Of a DNA stretch of 26,689 nt, positions 1 to 7,464 are shown one piece after another. Origin of the DNA: JAYEJB01 sp034716415 (GTDB lineage: Bacteria; Patescibacteriota; Patescibacteriia; SG8-24); assembly GCA_034716415.1 (NCBI GenBank), contig JAYEJB010000064.1, positions 1 to 26,689 of the forward strand, written 5' to 3'. The notes beneath the pieces are model-generated. The model did not search any database and was not told the DNA's origin. It was given only the letters and a program-made list of their open reading frames with translations. The position numbers and the translations under genes are program-made. The first letter of the stretch is position 1. Every line of letters begins with the position of its first letter.

Positions 1-108
1 TCGGTCGTCAGGGGCGAGAAGGGCGGCGAGTTTCGCGAGTCGACGAGCGATGCGTGCGGAGCCGCCCCGGTACCCGAGTCGGAGCGAGGGGGAGTCCCTG
101 TCGACCGA
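1..108. other. GC-rich structured region, no gene recognised
   Basis: Positions 1-13 pair with 96-108 (TCGGTCG and CAGGG against CCCTG and CGACCGA, one T-T mismatch), and 21-27 (GGGCGGC) pairs with 61-67 (GCCGCCC), giving a nested two-stem fold. One plus frame is open through this stretch, but its composition does not look like protein. Positions 92-106 repeat, in inverted orientation, 15 bases of the T-arm and acceptor 3' side of the tRNA at 295-369. It could be the tail of a gene outside the window or an intergenic palindromic repeat. Confidence 0.35.
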
Positions 109-116
109 AATAGCAG

Positions 117-142
117 AAAGCCCCAGCCTATTCGGCTGGGGC
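117..142 (-). terminator. Hairpin, possible terminator of the tRNA-Lys transcript
   Basis: GCCCCAGCC and GGCTGGGGC form a perfect 9-bp stem with a 5-base loop (120-142). Read on the minus strand it is followed by a short TTTCTG run. The T-tract is weak, so termination is likely but not certain. It lies about 150 bases past the 3' end of the tRNA gene and is the first strong hairpin with a T-run in that direction. Confidence 0.5.
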
Positions 143-195
143 CATCATGTTGTGGTCTCATTTGATTCCGTCTGACGGGGTTTGACGGGTCCCGT

Positions 196-293
196 CCCGT
201 TAGAAGTCTGCTGCGTCAATGTGTCCATCGTTCTTCTTGCTGGAACGATCTCAGTATTCCACGTATTTCCGGTACGAATAAACTTCTAACGGG
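196..293. repeat. 12-bp inverted repeat with nested stem next to tRNA
   Basis: CCCGTTAGAAGT at 196-207 is perfectly inverted at 282-293, ending two bases from the encoded CCA end of the tRNA. Inside lies a second stem, ATCGTTC (227-233) and GAACGAT (243-249). The sequence just beyond 196 is also repetitive (TGACGGG-type runs at 173-195). The layout could be a processed RNA tail, or a remnant integration site, because tRNA 3' ends are common integrase targets. No integrase gene is in the window. Confidence 0.45.
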
Positions 294-294
294 A

Positions 295-369
295 TGGTGG
301 GTCGACAGGGACTCGAACCCTGAACCTAATGGTTAAGAGCCATTTGCTCTACCGTTGAGCTACCGACCC
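295..369 (-). tRNA. tRNA-Lys (anticodon CTT)
   Basis: A full cloverleaf can be drawn on the minus strand. The acceptor stem is GGGTCGG with TCGACCC (one G-T pair), the D-stem GCTC/GAGC, and the anticodon stem AATGG/CCATT with loop CTCTTAA. This puts CTT at positions 34-36 and reads lysine codon AAG. The variable loop is 5 bases and the T-arm is CAGGG-TTCGAGT-CCCTG. The discriminator base is A and CCA is encoded (295-297 on the plus strand). The gene stands alone and diverges from the pilus operon. Confidence 0.95.
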
Positions 370-375
370 GCGTAA

Positions 376-404
376 TTTATAGCAGAAAAAAACCGATTTG
401 TAAA
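376..404 (-). promoter_or_regulatory. Promoter of tRNA-Lys
   Basis: On the minus strand TTTACA (399-404) and TATAAA (376-381) are separated by exactly 17 bases, a sigma-70-like layout. The predicted start falls at about 369-370, which is the first base of the tRNA, so the transcript would need little 5' trimming. Confidence 0.65.
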
Positions 405-598
405 GACCTGACGGATAATCACGCTATCCTCTATTTATACACAACCCCCTCGTTTTTTGGCTTAAATCGAAATTATCGTCATTTATCTGACCGAACAAAA
501 TATCGCTAAACTTAGCGGTATATTTGACTTCAGCCTTGTTTACCTGCCTTAAATATGAGAAAATATATATGTAAGGAATCGAACCGTCCGAACCAAAC
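405..598 (+). promoter_or_regulatory. AT-rich upstream region of the pilus operon with a dyad
   Basis: This is the only long non-coding stretch before the operon, so its promoter should lie here. A near-perfect dyad, CGCTAA-AC-TTAGCG (504-517), with flanking ATAT/TATAT arms, is followed by TTGACT (524-529) and AT-rich candidates for a -10 box (549-570). No ideal -10 at 17 bases was found. TTATACACA at 435-443 matches the DnaA-box consensus. The dyad could be an operator, but this is inference. Confidence 0.4.
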
Positions 599-3118
599 AT
601 GACGGTTTATATACAATTCGGAATCTTTTTCCTCCAGCTGGCTTTCGCGGCATCCGAGGTGATCGCGGGAGTGCTGCTGGCACGGGAAGCCCTAAGGAGG
701 AGGGGGCAGAGGCATCTGTCCTTGTTTTCGATATATTTCATCATTGTCGGAATTGGAGCCCTATTGTCTTTCCTGGGGGGCTTTTTCGATTCTCAGGGCT
801 TCGTCGGAACCGGCAGGGTGCTGTCATCCCTGTTCGCTGTCTTCACGGTCGTGGGTTCATTCTTCTACGTCGTGGCGTTCACTTCGTTATACACGAAGGG
901 AATCACGAAGCATCTCCTGAATCTGATCCTGTTGGTGCTGGCCATAGTCGCCCTGGTCATCGGTGAGAGGGCGGTGACCGAGGCTTTCGGAGTCTACCTC
1001 GCTGTGGGCAGTGCTTACAGTTTTGCGCTTTCTTACAGTTACTGTATCTTGACGAACGCCTTCGCGGCTGTCCTTGCGGTCATGTCCTGCCGCAGATCGA
1101 AATCCGGAAGCGGGCTTTCCTGCCCGTCCGACAGGTTCCTGGCTATCGGTAGTCTTTTCGTTGTGGCAATCGGAATATTGGCGATGTTGATCATCAGCGC
1201 CGGTATCCTGTGGGCCGCAATGCTGGTCTACGCCGCACTGACGCTGACCGTCACCTATAAATATCTTGGTGCCAACGCCAAGAATCATCCGGACCCCGAA
1301 ATATCCCAGCATCCGTACAACGCCATTAAGGGCACCCTGATGGGCAAAGTGCTTCTGGTGAGCGCCGCGTTCTTCGCGCTTCTGACATTCGCCTTGCTTG
1401 CCGCCACATCCAATTTCTTCGTGAACCGTTCCCTATTGGAACAGGAGTTTCAGACCAGGACAGCGCTGCAAAATTCGGTCGACGGGATTCAGTCTCTCAG
1501 AGAATCGCTTCTGTTCGATGCTGTGATATTTGCCCGACATGATGAAGGATTAGCGGTGCTTACGGGTGAAGGGGCCATGAAGGAGGACATCGTTAATTTT
1601 TCCGAAATCCGATTCGACGACAGGTGGATGGATATCGTGGACATGCAGGGGGCCATCGTCGCCAGCTCATCAGATTGGCCGAATGAATCGCGAGAGTTGG
1701 AAAATTCAACGGTGGTGATGATGGCATTGCAGGGCGAGGACGAAGCCTCGACCGAGTGGGATAGTGAGACGGGAACGTGGATAGCGCGTGCCGCGAGCAC
1801 GGTCCGGGACCGGTCGGGAAGCATTCGCGGCGCTGTCGTGATATCCAGACCCATGTTCGACTGGTCCCTCCCGGCGTGTTTTCGTGCCCCCACCATGCCG
1901 TTCAGCGGATGTGGTTACGTGGCCAGGATAGGGGAGACCGTTGTCGCCACAGGAACCGTTCCGGATGCGCTCACGCTCGACCTTTTCAGGTCATCCATCG
2001 ACGCGCAGATAGGTGTGGGCAAGGGTAAGACAGACGACGTTTTCAACTTTTTCGTGCAAAAAGTCGGTTCCAAGGCCGGTGAGCATGATGGGTTCGTCTA
2101 CTCCTTTATTCTTAAGAAAGATTTTGAAGAAGAGCTTTTTCGTGTCCTGTCGACAGTGGTCGTGGTTACGGCGCTTTTCTTGTCTATCGCCTTGATACTG
2201 CTTGCTTTCGGAATGGCCCTGATATTGCGTCCGCTAAGGATGTTGAAAGCGGTGGCGGATCGTGTCTCGAGCGGTGATTACGGCATCAGCGTCGAATATG
2301 AATCACCTGACGAGATCGGCAAGCTGGCCGCCGCGTTCAACCACATGTCCCTGACCATACGGGACAGGACCAAGTCATTGAACGAGCGCGTCCGTGAACA
2401 GAGGGACTTCTTGAGCCATACCGCGCACGAGATTCGGACGCCGCTGAACATCTTCCGTTGGTCGCTCGAGATGTTGCGTTTCGGCGATACCGGAAAGCTC
2501 AACAACGAGCAGATGGAACTCGTCGAGCAGATGCATCAGACCAACGAGCGCGTCCGCGTCATGGTGGAGGAGCTCCTGTCCGTCTCGCGCATGGACAGGG
2601 GAGTCATCAAGCTGGTCAGGGAGTCCACCGAACTGGAGGATATCATCGACGAGGTCGCCGGTGCCTTCAGCGTGAGAATACGCGAGAAGATGATCGATTT
2701 CTACTGGAAGCATCCTGACACCTCCCTGCCTAAGGTTTTCGTCGACAAGAAACGTATGTATCAGGTCGTGATGAATCTTATCGGAAACGCGGTCAAGTTC
2801 ACCGGCAAGGGGGGTCACATCTTCGTTACGGCCACGGAATCCGATACGTCCGGGCCGTCCGGGCGGGACGGCAGGTTCGTGCACGTTCAGGTTGAGGATA
2901 ATGGACGCGGCATCCCGGGGGATCAGCATAAGTTCATATTCAAGCGGTTCTTCCGCGCGAAGAACGTCTTGGATGAGGATATCGAAGGGACAGGTCTGGG
3001 ACTGCATATCACCAGACATTTCATCGACATGCACGGAGGTGAGATCTGGTTCGAGTCGGAAGAGAACGCTGGCAGTACGTTCCATTTCACCGTTCCTGTG
3101 GCGGAGGACGAGTCATAA
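599..3118 (+). CDS. Membrane sensor histidine kinase
   Basis: This protein senses a signal at the membrane and should phosphorylate the two receiver proteins encoded next to it. Residues 1-225 hold about seven membrane segments in a row. A further membrane segment (about 250-272) leads into an outside region of about 240 residues (275-512) that may be a Cache-like sensor. A last membrane segment (516-543) precedes a HAMP linker (545-595). The HisKA helix has the phospho-acceptor H610 in SHTAHEIRTP. The ATPase domain shows the N-box (N726, N730), the G1 box D767-N-G-R-G-I-P and the G2 box GTGLGLH (797-803), so it looks catalytically complete. There is no receiver domain. The ATG at 599 is the only reasonable start and has no well-placed ribosome binding site. 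It is the first gene of the pilus operon, which suggests control of pili, but the signal is unknown. Confidence 0.93.
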   Translation: MTVYIQFGIFFLQLAFAASEVIAGVLLAREALRRRGQRHLSLFSIYFIIVGIGALLSFLGGFFDSQGFVGTGRVLSSLFAVFTVVGSFFYVVAFTSLYTKGITKHLLNLILLVLAIVALVIGERAVTEAFGVYLAVGSAYSFALSYSYCILTNAFAAVLAVMSCRRSKSGSGLSCPSDRFLAIGSLFVVAIGILAMLIISAGILWAAMLVYAALTLTVTYKYLGANAKNHPDPEISQHPYNAIKGTLMGKVLLVSAAFFALLTFALLAATSNFFVNRSLLEQEFQTRTALQNSVDGIQSLRESLLFDAVIFARHDEGLAVLTGEGAMKEDIVNFSEIRFDDRWMDIVDMQGAIVASSSDWPNESRELENSTVVMMALQGEDEASTEWDSETGTWIARAASTVRDRSGSIRGAVVISRPMFDWSLPACFRAPTMPFSGCGYVARIGETVVATGTVPDALTLDLFRSSIDAQIGVGKGKTDDVFNFFVQKVGSKAGEHDGFVYSFILKKDFEEELFRVLSTVVVVTALFLSIALILLAFGMALILRPLRMLKAVADRVSSGDYGISVEYESPDEIGKLAAAFNHMSLTIRDRTKSLNERVREQRDFLSHTAHEIRTPLNIFRWSLEMLRFGDTGKLNNEQMELVEQMHQTNERVRVMVEELLSVSRMDRGVIKLVRESTELEDIIDEVAGAFSVRIREKMIDFYWKHPDTSLPKVFVDKKRMYQVVMNLIGNAVKFTGKGGHIFVTATESDTSGPSGRDGRFVHVQVEDNGRGIPGDQHKFIFKRFFRAKNVLDEDIEGTGLGLHITRHFIDMHGGEIWFESEENAGSTFHFTVPVAEDES

Positions 3119-3126
3119 CTCACGCA

Positions 3127-3543
3127 ATGACCCACACCATGGCTGGAGACAAGAAATCCAATAAGGGTACGGTGCTCATCGTCGAAGATGAGCCGGCGTT
3201 GAGTGATATCTACGCGACCAAGTTGGTGGCGGAAGGCTATGACGTGATTGCCGCGTTGGACGGCGTGGAAGGTTTCAACAAGGCGGTCAATCACTTGCCG
3301 TCGATCATCCTTTTGGATATCGTGCTGCCGATCAAGAACGGGTTCGACGTGTTGCGTGATCTGAAGCTGAACCCGAAGACAGCGGACATTCCGGTCATCA
3401 TACTTTCCAATCTGGGGCAGAGTTACGAGATCAAGCGGGGATTCAACTTGGGTGCGATCGCGTTCCTGACCAAGGCGAATCTGCTGCCGTCCCAAGTCGT
3501 GAATGAAGTCAATAAGGCCCTGTCAGGGGCACACCAAGAATAG
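3127..3543 (+). CDS. CheY-like single-domain response regulator 1
   Basis: This is a stand-alone receiver domain of 138 residues with no output domain. The acidic pocket is E20-D21-E22, the phospho-acceptor is D64 in ILLDIVLP, the switch serine is S94 and the conserved lysine is K116 (in FLTKA). Such proteins act by binding partners, as CheY binds the flagellar motor and PilG/PilH act on type IV pili. It starts 9 bases after the kinase gene ends, so the two are co-transcribed and the kinase is the obvious phosphate donor. A second in-frame ATG at 3139 (residue 5) is an equally possible start, since neither has a Shine-Dalgarno motif. Confidence 0.92.
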   Translation: MTHTMAGDKKSNKGTVLIVEDEPALSDIYATKLVAEGYDVIAALDGVEGFNKAVNHLPSIILLDIVLPIKNGFDVLRDLKLNPKTADIPVIILSNLGQSYEIKRGFNLGAIAFLTKANLLPSQVVNEVNKALSGAHQE

Positions 3544-3572
3544 GATCAGCGGTCGGTTACCCGCGCTGATCC
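3543..3572 (+). other. Intercistronic hairpin between the two receiver genes
   Basis: GGATCAGCG (3543-3551) and CGCTGATCC (3564-3572) form a perfect 9-bp stem, extendable by GGT/ACC inside. It fills almost the whole gap between the genes and has no T-run after it, so it is not a classical terminator. It may stabilise the mRNA or set the ratio of the two proteins. Confidence 0.55.
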
Positions 3573-3581
3573 GTGTCGAGT

Positions 3582-3992
3582 ATGCCTAACGAACCCAGCA
3601 AAGCAATAGAGGTGCTCATAGTGGAGGATGACGTATTCCTCCGCAAGATTCTTGCTACCAAGTTCGGCAAGGAGGGCTTCGAGGTGCGGGTCGCGGAAGA
3701 CGGTGTGGAGGCACTCGATATGTTGCGCCAGGCGAAACCGTCGCTGGTGCTGCTGGATCTCATCTTGCCGAAAGTGAGTGGCTTTGAGGTGCTGACCGAG
3801 ATGCGGACCGATGAGGGACTGAAGGACGTGCCGGTCATCGTCCTGTCGAATCTCGGGCAGGAGGAGGATCATGAGCGCGCCACTGAACTCGGTGCGATAG
3901 CATTCATGACTAAGGCGGACTACTCCATCAATCAGGTGGTGATGAAGGTCAAGGAGGAGTACGCGAAGTTGAAACAGGGTTCAGCCCAATAA
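3582..3992 (+). CDS. CheY-like single-domain response regulator 2
   Basis: A second stand-alone receiver, clearly related to the preceding one (shared VPVI/IPVI-x-LSNLGQ and GAIAFMTKA/GAIAFLTKA blocks). Numbering from the upstream GTG at 3573, the acidic pocket is E18-D19-D20, the phospho-acceptor D62, the switch S92 and the lysine K114. I prefer the ATG at 3582 because the GTG at 3573 directly abuts the hairpin stem. It lies between the kinase genes and pilB. The pair resembles the two-receiver arrangement (PilG and PilH) of chemosensory control of type IV pili, though no chemoreceptor genes are present here. Confidence 0.9.
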   Translation: MPNEPSKAIEVLIVEDDVFLRKILATKFGKEGFEVRVAEDGVEALDMLRQAKPSLVLLDLILPKVSGFEVLTEMRTDEGLKDVPVIVLSNLGQEEDHERATELGAIAFMTKADYSINQVVMKVKEEYAKLKQGSAQ

Positions 3993-4002
3993 TCGCAGTA
4001 AG

Positions 4003-5712
4003 ATGCTGGTTACAGCGGAAATATTGAAAAAAGCGCTTGTCGATTCCGGAATCGTCGAAACGGAGGACTTCGACAAGGTGGCGAGTGATGCGGAGTCGTC
4101 GGAAGTGCCGCTCGAGGAACTCATCATCGAGCGCAAGCTGATACCTGACGCCTACTTGGGGCAGTTGGTGGCCGAGGAAATCGACCAGCCTTTCGTGAAT
4201 CTCGATTCGGTCGACATTCCCGACCACGCATTGCGTATCATTCCGGAGCGGGTGGCCAAGAAGAAGAAGGTCATCGCGTTCGGGCTGGACGGCGGAACCG
4301 GCGTGAAGCTTGCCATGCGTAATCCGCTGGATCTGGAGTTCATCCGGAACGTCGAGAAGAAGGTCGGTGTGAAGGCAGTTCCGTATTACGTGACCGAATC
4401 GGACATCTCGAACGGTTTTGACGCGTACACCAAGGATCTCGAGAGCGCCATCAAGAGTCTCCTCGCGGGCAGCCCCACAGTGAAGGTCAAGAAGAAGGAT
4501 AAGGAAGACGGCGCCGAAGACGGGAAAGTGGTCCGGATCGTCGAGCTGATCATGAATTACGCGTTTCAGAACGACGCGTCCGACGTGCACGTGGAACCGA
4601 GGGAGGAATCGATCGTCGTCAGGTACCGCATCGACGGCATATTGCATGACGTGGCCAGCCTGCCTCGGAAGTATCAGGAGTCGCTGGTCACGCGCATCAA
4701 GATTCTTTCGAAGATGCGCACCGATGAACACTTCGCGGCGCAGGACGGCAAGTTCCAGGAGACGATCGAGGGGGATCGCATCGATGTGCGCGTCTCCATC
4801 ATTCCGATCGTCAGCGGTGAGAAGATCGTCATGCGTCTGTTGGCCGAGAAAGGCAAGAGTTTCGACTTGGCCGAGGTCGGTCTCGACGGAAACGATCTCA
4901 AGAAGTTGCGCCGGCACGCCAAGAAGTCATTCGGCATGATACTTTCCACCGGTCCGACCGGTAGCGGTAAGACGACCACCCTGTACGCGACCTTGAGAGA
5001 GCTCAATACGCGCGACGTCAACGTGGCGACCATCGAGGATCCGATCGAGTATGCCATCGACGGCGTGAATCAGATCCAGGTGAATCCCAAGACCGGCCTG
5101 ACGTTCGCGTCCGGACTGCGATCCATCGTCCGGCAGGACCCGGACATCATCATGGTCGGTGAGATCCGTGATCCCGACACCGCCAGCATCGCCGTCAACG
5201 CGGCCATGACCGGACACCTCGTGCTTTCCACTTTGCATACCAACGACGCGGCGACGGCACTACCCCGCTTCCGGGAGATGGGGGTCGAGCCGTTCCTGAT
5301 CGCTTCGACCATCAACGTCATCATCGCTCAGCGTCTGGTGCGGAAGATCTGTCAGCGCTGCATCGTCAGTGGCGTCATCGGCGTGGATGTCCTGAAAGAA
5401 AATTTCGGTGCGGAACTGATCGAGAAGCATCTGGCCGCGACCGGAATGAAGAAGAAATCCGTCAACACCTATCACGGTAAGGGTTGCGACCAGTGTAACC
5501 ATTCGGGTTTCCAGGGGAGGCTCGGCATCTTCGAGGTGCTGGAGATGGATGACGATATCCGCGACCTCGTAATGAAAAACGCCAACTCGAAGGAGATGTC
5601 GCAGAGGGCGATCGAGAACGGCATGACGACGATGCTCGACGACGGCATCGACAAGGTGCTGCAGGGTATCACCACTATCGACGAGGTACTGCGAGTGACA
5701 GGAGCCGTCTGA
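4003..5712 (+). CDS. pilB: Type IV pilus assembly ATPase PilB (GspE family)
   Basis: This cytoplasmic hexameric ATPase powers pilus extension. The N-terminal part (about 1-150) is an MshEN/T2SSE_N-like domain, which in some family members binds cyclic di-GMP. The C-terminal motor shows Walker A GPTGSGKTT (317-325), an Asp box ATIEDPIE (342-349), Walker B DIIMVGEIRD (381-390) and a His box starting GHLVLSTLHTND (404). Two CxxC pairs (C450/C453 and C495/C498) form the zinc-binding tetracysteine typical of PilB/GspE and not of the retraction ATPase PilT. At 569 residues it has normal length. It starts 10 bases after the receiver gene and precedes pilC. Confidence 0.96.
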   Translation: MLVTAEILKKALVDSGIVETEDFDKVASDAESSEVPLEELIIERKLIPDAYLGQLVAEEIDQPFVNLDSVDIPDHALRIIPERVAKKKKVIAFGLDGGTGVKLAMRNPLDLEFIRNVEKKVGVKAVPYYVTESDISNGFDAYTKDLESAIKSLLAGSPTVKVKKKDKEDGAEDGKVVRIVELIMNYAFQNDASDVHVEPREESIVVRYRIDGILHDVASLPRKYQESLVTRIKILSKMRTDEHFAAQDGKFQETIEGDRIDVRVSIIPIVSGEKIVMRLLAEKGKSFDLAEVGLDGNDLKKLRRHAKKSFGMILSTGPTGSGKTTTLYATLRELNTRDVNVATIEDPIEYAIDGVNQIQVNPKTGLTFASGLRSIVRQDPDIIMVGEIRDPDTASIAVNAAMTGHLVLSTLHTNDAATALPRFREMGVEPFLIASTINVIIAQRLVRKICQRCIVSGVIGVDVLKENFGAELIEKHLAATGMKKKSVNTYHGKGCDQCNHSGFQGRLGIFEVLEMDDDIRDLVMKNANSKEMSQRAIENGMTTMLDDGIDKVLQGITTIDEVLRVTGAV

Positions 5713-5725
5713 TAATACGAACACC

Positions 5726-6949
5726 ATGGCTTTCAAATACGTAGCGTCCACCCAGGACGGAAAAATGAAGAAAGGGACCGTCAACCTTTCCACGCGTGAG
5801 TCGGTCATCAACATGTTGGAAGGGAAGAATCTTGTCGTCGTTTCCGTCGAGGAGGTTCAGGTCGTGTCTGCTAGGGCTGCTTCGATGGGGAAGCTTTTCT
5901 TGCGCATCAGCTTCATCGAGAAGCTGCTCATGACCAAGCATCTGTCCATCATGATCAAGTCCGGCCTGACGCTCCTGGACGCCATCAGGACACTGGGCGA
6001 ACAGTCGCGCTCCCGCGCCATGAGATCGCTTCTGGGTTCGATCGAACGGAAGATTGAGCGTGGCGACAAGTTCTCCGACGCGCTCGAGGAATATCCGCGG
6101 GTCTTCTCGAAGTTCTACGTCAACGTCGTGCGGGCGGGTGAGCTGTCTGGAACGCTGGAGGGGAATCTTCAGCACATGGCGACGCAGTTCGCCAAAGACA
6201 ACGAGCTCAGGAAGAAGGTCAAGCAGGCGATGCTGTATCCGACAATAGTCATCGTCGCGGCTGCGTTGATCGGATTCTTTTTCGCGACCTTTGTCCTGCC
6301 GCAGGTGGCGGACGTCTTCTCGGGACTGAAAGAGATTCAGTTGCCATGGACGACCCGCGCACTGCTGGCCATATCGGATTTCGCCAAACAGCATTCTATC
6401 CTGTCGTTCGCGATGATGATGGGTACCATCGGATTCGTACTCTGGTTCCTGCGTCGTAAGTTCATGAGGCCGATCACCCACTACATCATTCTGAAGACGC
6501 CGATAGTCGGCAGGATCTCGAAGCTGGTCAACCTGGCGCGTTTTTCTCTCATCCTCGGCACGCTCCTGCGGAGCGGTGTGGACATCTTGCGCGCACTGGA
6601 GATCTCATCCCAGGTTCTCGATAACCTGTATTACCGTAAGGCGCTGGCCGCGGTCTATATGGACGTTCAGCAGGGTATGGCGCTTTGGGAAAGTCTGGCC
6701 GCGTATGAAGATGTATTTCCGGCAATCGTCTCGCGGATGATCGGCGTGGGAGAGCGCGCCGGTCGTCTGGAAGAAGTGTTGGGTTATCTGAACGAATTCT
6801 ACGAATTGGAGGTCGAGTCGACCATGAAGAACCTGTCGTCCGTACTCGAGCCGGTATTGCTCCTCTTCATCGGATTGATCGCGCTCGCCATGGCGTTCGC
6901 GATCCTGATGCCGATCTATAACTACATCGGCGCGATAAAGGATATCTGA
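5726..6949 (+). CDS. pilC: Type IV pilus inner-membrane platform protein PilC (GspF family)
   Basis: PilC is the integral membrane platform that couples the PilB motor to pilin insertion. The protein has the duplicated T2SSF layout: a first cytoplasmic helical domain (about 65-170) containing the TKHLSIMIKSGLTLLDA block, a membrane helix (about 171-192), a second helix (about 224-242), a second T2SSF domain (about 268-375) with FSLILGTLLRSGVDILRAL, and a last helix (377-397). The length of 407 residues is typical. It starts 13 bases after pilB without a Shine-Dalgarno motif. Confidence 0.96.
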   Translation: MAFKYVASTQDGKMKKGTVNLSTRESVINMLEGKNLVVVSVEEVQVVSARAASMGKLFLRISFIEKLLMTKHLSIMIKSGLTLLDAIRTLGEQSRSRAMRSLLGSIERKIERGDKFSDALEEYPRVFSKFYVNVVRAGELSGTLEGNLQHMATQFAKDNELRKKVKQAMLYPTIVIVAAALIGFFFATFVLPQVADVFSGLKEIQLPWTTRALLAISDFAKQHSILSFAMMMGTIGFVLWFLRRKFMRPITHYIILKTPIVGRISKLVNLARFSLILGTLLRSGVDILRALEISSQVLDNLYYRKALAAVYMDVQQGMALWESLAAYEDVFPAIVSRMIGVGERAGRLEEVLGYLNEFYELEVESTMKNLSSVLEPVLLLFIGLIALAMAFAILMPIYNYIGAIKDI

Positions 6950-6950
6950 T

Positions 6951-7430
6951 ATGCGGATTTCCGCGGGGAAGGTGAATCGTGCAGGTCGCGGATTCAGTAT
7001 ATTCGAGATACTGATCGTAATCGCGATGGTGGCGGCCATGGTCGTCATGGCCGGACCGTTCCTGTCAGGGAGCCTGTCCAGGAACGAGCTCGCGTCATTC
7101 TCGGAAGGGGCGGCGGATGCGTTGAAGGAGGCGCGCTCCTCGGCGACGACCGGTCGGGCAGGCGGCAAGTATGGGGTGCATTTTGAGACCGGCAAGTTCG
7201 TGTTCTTCGAAGGCGAGACGTATTCCGCGGCCGATCCGGATAACGTAGAACATGTCCTGTCGGGATTCGTGAGCATCACGGACATCAGCATCTCCGGCAG
7301 CGGCAGTGACATCCATTTCAGGAGCGTGTCGGGTTCGGCTGTCGAGACCGGCAGTGTCGAATTCACCGACGCGAACGATGAGACCAAGACAGTATCGGTC
7401 AACGTGGCCGGACTTATAGATATCCAATGA
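6951..7430 (+). CDS. Prepilin-like protein, GspH/FimT type
   Basis: A minor pilin of 159 residues. The leader ends at G14, followed by FSIFE, so E19 is the conserved glutamate at +5 of the mature protein. A hydrophobic helix (15-37) and a small globular beta-rich part follow. The motif NELASFSEGAADALKEARSSA after the helix, beginning about residue 45, is the usual pattern of GspH/FimT, although the match is by recognition of the type only. The start ATG lies one base after the pilC stop. As the first of four consecutive pilin-like genes it is probably part of the pilus tip or initiation complex. Confidence 0.85.
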   Translation: MRISAGKVNRAGRGFSIFEILIVIAMVAAMVVMAGPFLSGSLSRNELASFSEGAADALKEARSSATTGRAGGKYGVHFETGKFVFFEGETYSAADPDNVEHVLSGFVSITDISISGSGSDIHFRSVSGSAVETGSVEFTDANDETKTVSVNVAGLIDIQ

Positions 7431-7464
7431 GTGAGAGAGCGAGAAAGTGAGAAAGTGAGAAAGC
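7429..7464 (+). repeat. GAGAAAGT short tandem repeat between pilin genes
   Basis: The gap between the GspH-like and GspI-like genes consists wholly of GAGAGAGC and GAGAAAGT units. A 22-base stretch (7429-7450) recurs exactly at 16121-16142, again directly after a pilin gene stop. It replaces any normal ribosome binding site, although GAGA-rich runs could act as weak ones. Confidence 0.7.

Noticed and set aside
5710..6949. Alternative genetic code (TGA as glycine), as in some Patescibacteria
   Set aside because: Several genes (pilB, pilC, both giant pilins) end at TGA at the expected family length or at the next start codon.
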